Assembly (NCBI GenBank): GCA_000277545.1
Contig: AKXM01000034.1
Coordinates: 124,001-188,000, forward strand
Source of the DNA: Enterobacter sp. Ag1
Lineage (GTDB): Bacteria > Pseudomonadota > Gammaproteobacteria > Enterobacterales > Enterobacteriaceae
DNA length: 64,000 nt
Direction of reading: 5' to 3'
Part shown: positions 62,035-64,000 of the stretch, piece by piece
Position numbering within the stretch: the first letter of the stretch is position 1
Layout: each line of letters opens with the position of its first letter
Notes under the pieces: generated by a model
Seen by the model: only the letters and a program-made list of their open reading frames with translations
Database searches by the model: none
Told to the model about the DNA's origin: nothing
Made by a program: the position numbers and the translations under genes

Positions 62035-62898
62035 ATGCGTTACTCCCCGGAATCACTGGAAGCCTTTTTACAGGCCGTTGAAACGGGTTCTTTTTCCGCC
62101 GCCGCACGCAAGCTGAAAAAGAGCCAGTCCACCATCAGCAGCGCTATTGCCAACCTGGAAGCTGACCTTGGCGTGACGCTGTTCGATCGCCACGCCAGGC
62201 AGCCCACGCTTACCCCGCACGGGCAGCGCGTTTTGCCCTATGTACAGGCTATTTTTGCCGCCAGCGAGCGGCTGGATGAAGTTTCCGTCAGGCTGGCGGA
62301 CAACGTCGAGCCGCGCCTGACGTTTGTGCTTTCCGACATGTGGCAAACCGCCCACCACGAATCCATCCTGCAGCAGTTTTCCGAGCGTTACCCGGACATC
62401 GAATTTGAATGCATTATTGCTGAGGATGAAGACGTGATTGATAGTCTGCAGATTGGCCGCGCCCACGTCGGCGTCCTGCGGGTTCAGGAGAGTTACCCGC
62501 CGGATATCACCGTTGCCCGCCTTCAGGTTGGTGCAGAAATGACCATTTTTTTTCATCGCGATCACCCGCTGGCGAAGCAGACAGAGGTGCGGATGGATGA
62601 GCTACATACCGTGCGGCAACTGGTGCTTAAAACCTTTGTGCGCCCCGGTAAGGTCGCCGCACGCGGCCCTATCTGGTCGTCCCCATCTTTACTGCTGCTG
62701 CTTGAGATGGCGGAACAGGGTTTTGGCTGGGGAATTTTGCCGAGCTGGCTGGTTAACCAATTTGGACACGGCGTGCTTAAGCCGCTGAAGGTGGAAGGCT
62801 GGCCGCAAAATCTTGAGGTGGATGTCGCCTGGTCGAACAAAACGCCGCCCGGCCCGGCTGGCCGCTGGTTGATCGACCGACTACGCGAGCGGCGGTAA
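62035..62898 (+). CDS. LysR-type regulator divergent from PACE pump
   Basis: 287 residues. N-terminal HTH (SLEAFLQAVETGSFSAAARKLKKSQSTISSAIANLEADLGV) and an effector domain. Its location opposite the PACE gene mirrors the AceR-AceI pair, suggesting biocide- or polyamine-induced control. No specific effector motif could be assigned. Confidence 0.88.
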   Translation: MRYSPESLEAFLQAVETGSFSAAARKLKKSQSTISSAIANLEADLGVTLFDRHARQPTLTPHGQRVLPYVQAIFAASERLDEVSVRLADNVEPRLTFVLSDMWQTAHHESILQQFSERYPDIEFECIIAEDEDVIDSLQIGRAHVGVLRVQESYPPDITVARLQVGAEMTIFFHRDHPLAKQTEVRMDELHTVRQLVLKTFVRPGKVAARGPIWSSPSLLLLLEMAEQGFGWGILPSWLVNQFGHGVLKPLKVEGWPQNLEVDVAWSNKTPPGPAGRWLIDRLRERR

Positions 62899-62977
62899 TA
62901 ACTCGGCACACGCTTGCGGTTGTCACCCGCATGGCTTTCAGGTTAAAAAACGTTATTCCACCAACAGGATCCCGTAA

Positions 62978-63601
62978 ATGAGCGTTATCACTCCCCTTTT
63001 TGCTATTACCGCCACCATCGCGCTGGGCGCCATGAGCCCCGGCCCAAGCTTTGTTTATGTCGCTCAAAATGCCGTAGCGCGTTCACGCGCGCATGGGCTG
63101 GTGACCGCGCTGGGAACCGGCGTCGGGGCGGCGGCATTTTCGCTGATGGCGCTGCTGGGTTTACAGGCTTTTCTGCTGGCGGTGCCGGTGGCCTATACCG
63201 GGATCAAGATAGCCGGCGGGCTTTATCTGCTGTGGCTGGCTTATAAGATAATCAAACACTCTCGCGAGCCGCTGCACGTGGGCGCCGTGGGAAAAAGCGA
63301 TAAAAGCATGATAGCTACCTTCCGTGACGGGCTGTTCACCCAGTTGAGCAACCCGAAAACCGCCGTCGTGTTTGCCAGTATTTTTACCGCGCTGCTGCCG
63401 CGCGAGATCCCGGCATTCTACTACGTCGTGCTGCCGGTGCTGTGCTTTGTGATTGATGCGGGATGGTATTCAATTGTCACGCTGGTGCTCTCTTCCGAGA
63501 AACCGCGCAATGCCTACCTGCGTTTTAAAACTGTGATTGACCGCTTAGCGGGCGGCGTGATGGGGATTTTGGGGCTGAAGCTGATTTTCTTCTCACGCTA
63601 A
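62978..63601 (+). CDS. LysE/RhtB-family amino-acid exporter
   Basis: 207 residues and six hydrophobic helices. Family motif MSPGPSFVYVAQNAVARSRAHGLVTALGTGVG near the N-terminus and QLSNPKTAVVFASIF in the middle. It would export an amino acid or homoserine lactone-like compound. It follows the LysR gene on the same strand after about 80 bases. Confidence 0.88.
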   Translation: MSVITPLFAITATIALGAMSPGPSFVYVAQNAVARSRAHGLVTALGTGVGAAAFSLMALLGLQAFLLAVPVAYTGIKIAGGLYLLWLAYKIIKHSREPLHVGAVGKSDKSMIATFRDGLFTQLSNPKTAVVFASIFTALLPREIPAFYYVVLPVLCFVIDAGWYSIVTLVLSSEKPRNAYLRFKTVIDRLAGGVMGILGLKLIFFSR

Positions 63602-63605
63602 AAAA

Positions 63606-63632
63606 CAGAAAGCCACCGCAAGCGGTGGCTCA
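63606..63632 (-). terminator. Terminator after the small minus-strand gene
   Basis: AGCCACCG/CGGTGGCT with a four-base loop; on the minus strand it is followed by a run of T's. It lies between the LysE-type gene and the 62-residue ORF. Confidence 0.7.
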
Positions 63633-63644
63633 GACAGAGTGGGA

Positions 63645-63833
63645 TCAGTGAATCCCCAACCGGTGCGCATGGAAAATCTCTTCACGCAGTTCGAGGTGGG
63701 TTAAACCCAGCAGATCGGCAAACTCCAGCTTGAGCTGCTGCAGGCGGATCAGGAATTGCGCGGGGGTTAACTGCTCTTGTTCACGACGAAGAAATTCAAA
63801 CGCTAAGGTGGTTGGGGTTATCTCGGTGTCCAT
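63645..63833 (-). CDS. Small soluble helical protein, unknown
   Basis: 62 residues, leucine- and glutamate-rich, apparently two or three helices (FEFLRREQEQLTPAQFLIRL...). Begins MDTEITPTT, ends HAHRLGIH. An AGGATTACC lies before the ATG. I do not recognise it. The dedicated terminator supports a real gene. Confidence 0.65.
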   Translation of the reverse strand: MDTEITPTTLAFEFLRREQEQLTPAQFLIRLQQLKLEFADLLGLTHLELREEIFHAHRLGIH

Positions 63834-63950
63834 GGTAATCCTCTGTTGGGTTGTGAAATCGACAGTATTGTACCACCAACGCGCTGTTCAAAAAACAGCC
63901 AGAGCAGGATTTCTGGCGCTTAACTTTTATAACAACATCAGGACTGAAAC

Positions 63951-64000
63951 ATGTTTTCTAAGCATTATGAAGTGGATGAAAGCCATATTGATTTTCAGGG
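63951..64000 (+). CDS. Start of a gene cut by the window edge, possibly a thioesterase
   Basis: ATG 63951 is preceded by CAGGA. The 16 visible codons read MFSKHYEVDESHIDFQ. This resembles the start of hot-dog fold acyl-CoA thioesterases, but the sequence is too short to be sure. Confidence 0.4.
   Translation, partial: MFSKHYEVDESHIDFQ

Noticed and set aside
1..64000. CRISPR arrays, tRNA/rRNA genes, insertion sequences, prophage or integrase genes
   Set aside because: I looked for evenly spaced direct repeats, tRNA-like arms, rRNA-like stretches and transposase/integrase motifs and saw none.

Overview
The window is enterobacterial chromosome. Much of it matches Escherichia coli gene for gene: dgcF-glsB-sad-ptrR, sotB-marC//marRAB-eamA-ydeE, mgtS, ydfZ, tam, yneE and ydcY. 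It also carries srfABC, a urea-amidolyase cluster and a diverged palindromic repeat family. Genes are dense, mostly with normal Shine-Dalgarno (SD) sites. I see no rRNA, tRNA, insertion sequence, prophage or CRISPR array. Family Enterobacteriaceae is well supported; I cannot name the genus from the sequence alone.

Layout. 1-8.7 kb: two diguanylate cyclases (the first cut by the window edge), a tiny membrane protein behind a PhoP-type promoter, glutaminase glsB, a chemoreceptor, sad with its divergent regulator ptrR, and a short-chain dehydrogenase. 8.8-15.4 kb: a PhzF protein, sotB, and the mar locus with a recognisable operator and marbox, then eamA and ydeE. 15.4-16.6 kb: a fused double acetyltransferase. 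16.6-28.6 kb: one long minus-strand cluster for urea uptake (urtABCDE) and ATP-dependent urea breakdown (urea carboxylase, allophanate hydrolase) with a GntR regulator. In front of it lie a sigma-54 type promoter, an IHF-like site, an NtrC-like box and a GntR-type operator. 28.8-37.7 kb: small metabolic and transport units (a beta-hydroxyacid dehydrogenase, ydcY, an orphan DppA-like binding protein, a glutamine amidotransferase, an MFS/AsnC pair, a MarR/HlyD/DUF2955 efflux unit, a flavodoxin). 38.0-44.5 kb: srfABC. 44.7-46.7 kb: an ABC-F ATPase gene behind a 27-codon leader peptide and mutually exclusive RNA stems. 46.8-52 kb: hydrolases, a second chemoreceptor with a consensus FliA promoter, and yneE. 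52-55.3 kb: an ArsR/ABM/TauE/rhodanese/FtrA group. 55.3-64 kb: mgtS, rcnB, an orphan MafI-type immunity gene, ydfZ, tam, an aldehyde dehydrogenase with its AraC regulator, a PACE efflux pump with LysR, a LysE exporter, and the start of one more gene.

How it fits together. Several units concern nitrogen: urea import and hydrolysis, glutaminase, the Sad/PtrR putrescine-GABA step, and the DppA-like and LysE proteins. Others concern efflux and envelope stress: mar, sotB, eamA, HlyD/DUF2955, PACE and the two PhoP-type small-protein promoters. In E. coli ydeE and mgtS are neighbours; here about 40 kb separates them and holds most of the accessory genes. The most rewarding items are the PhoP-type 40-residue protein near 2.5 kb, the attenuator-like leader of the ABC-F gene, the srfABC set and the compact nitrogen-control region in front of the urea genes.
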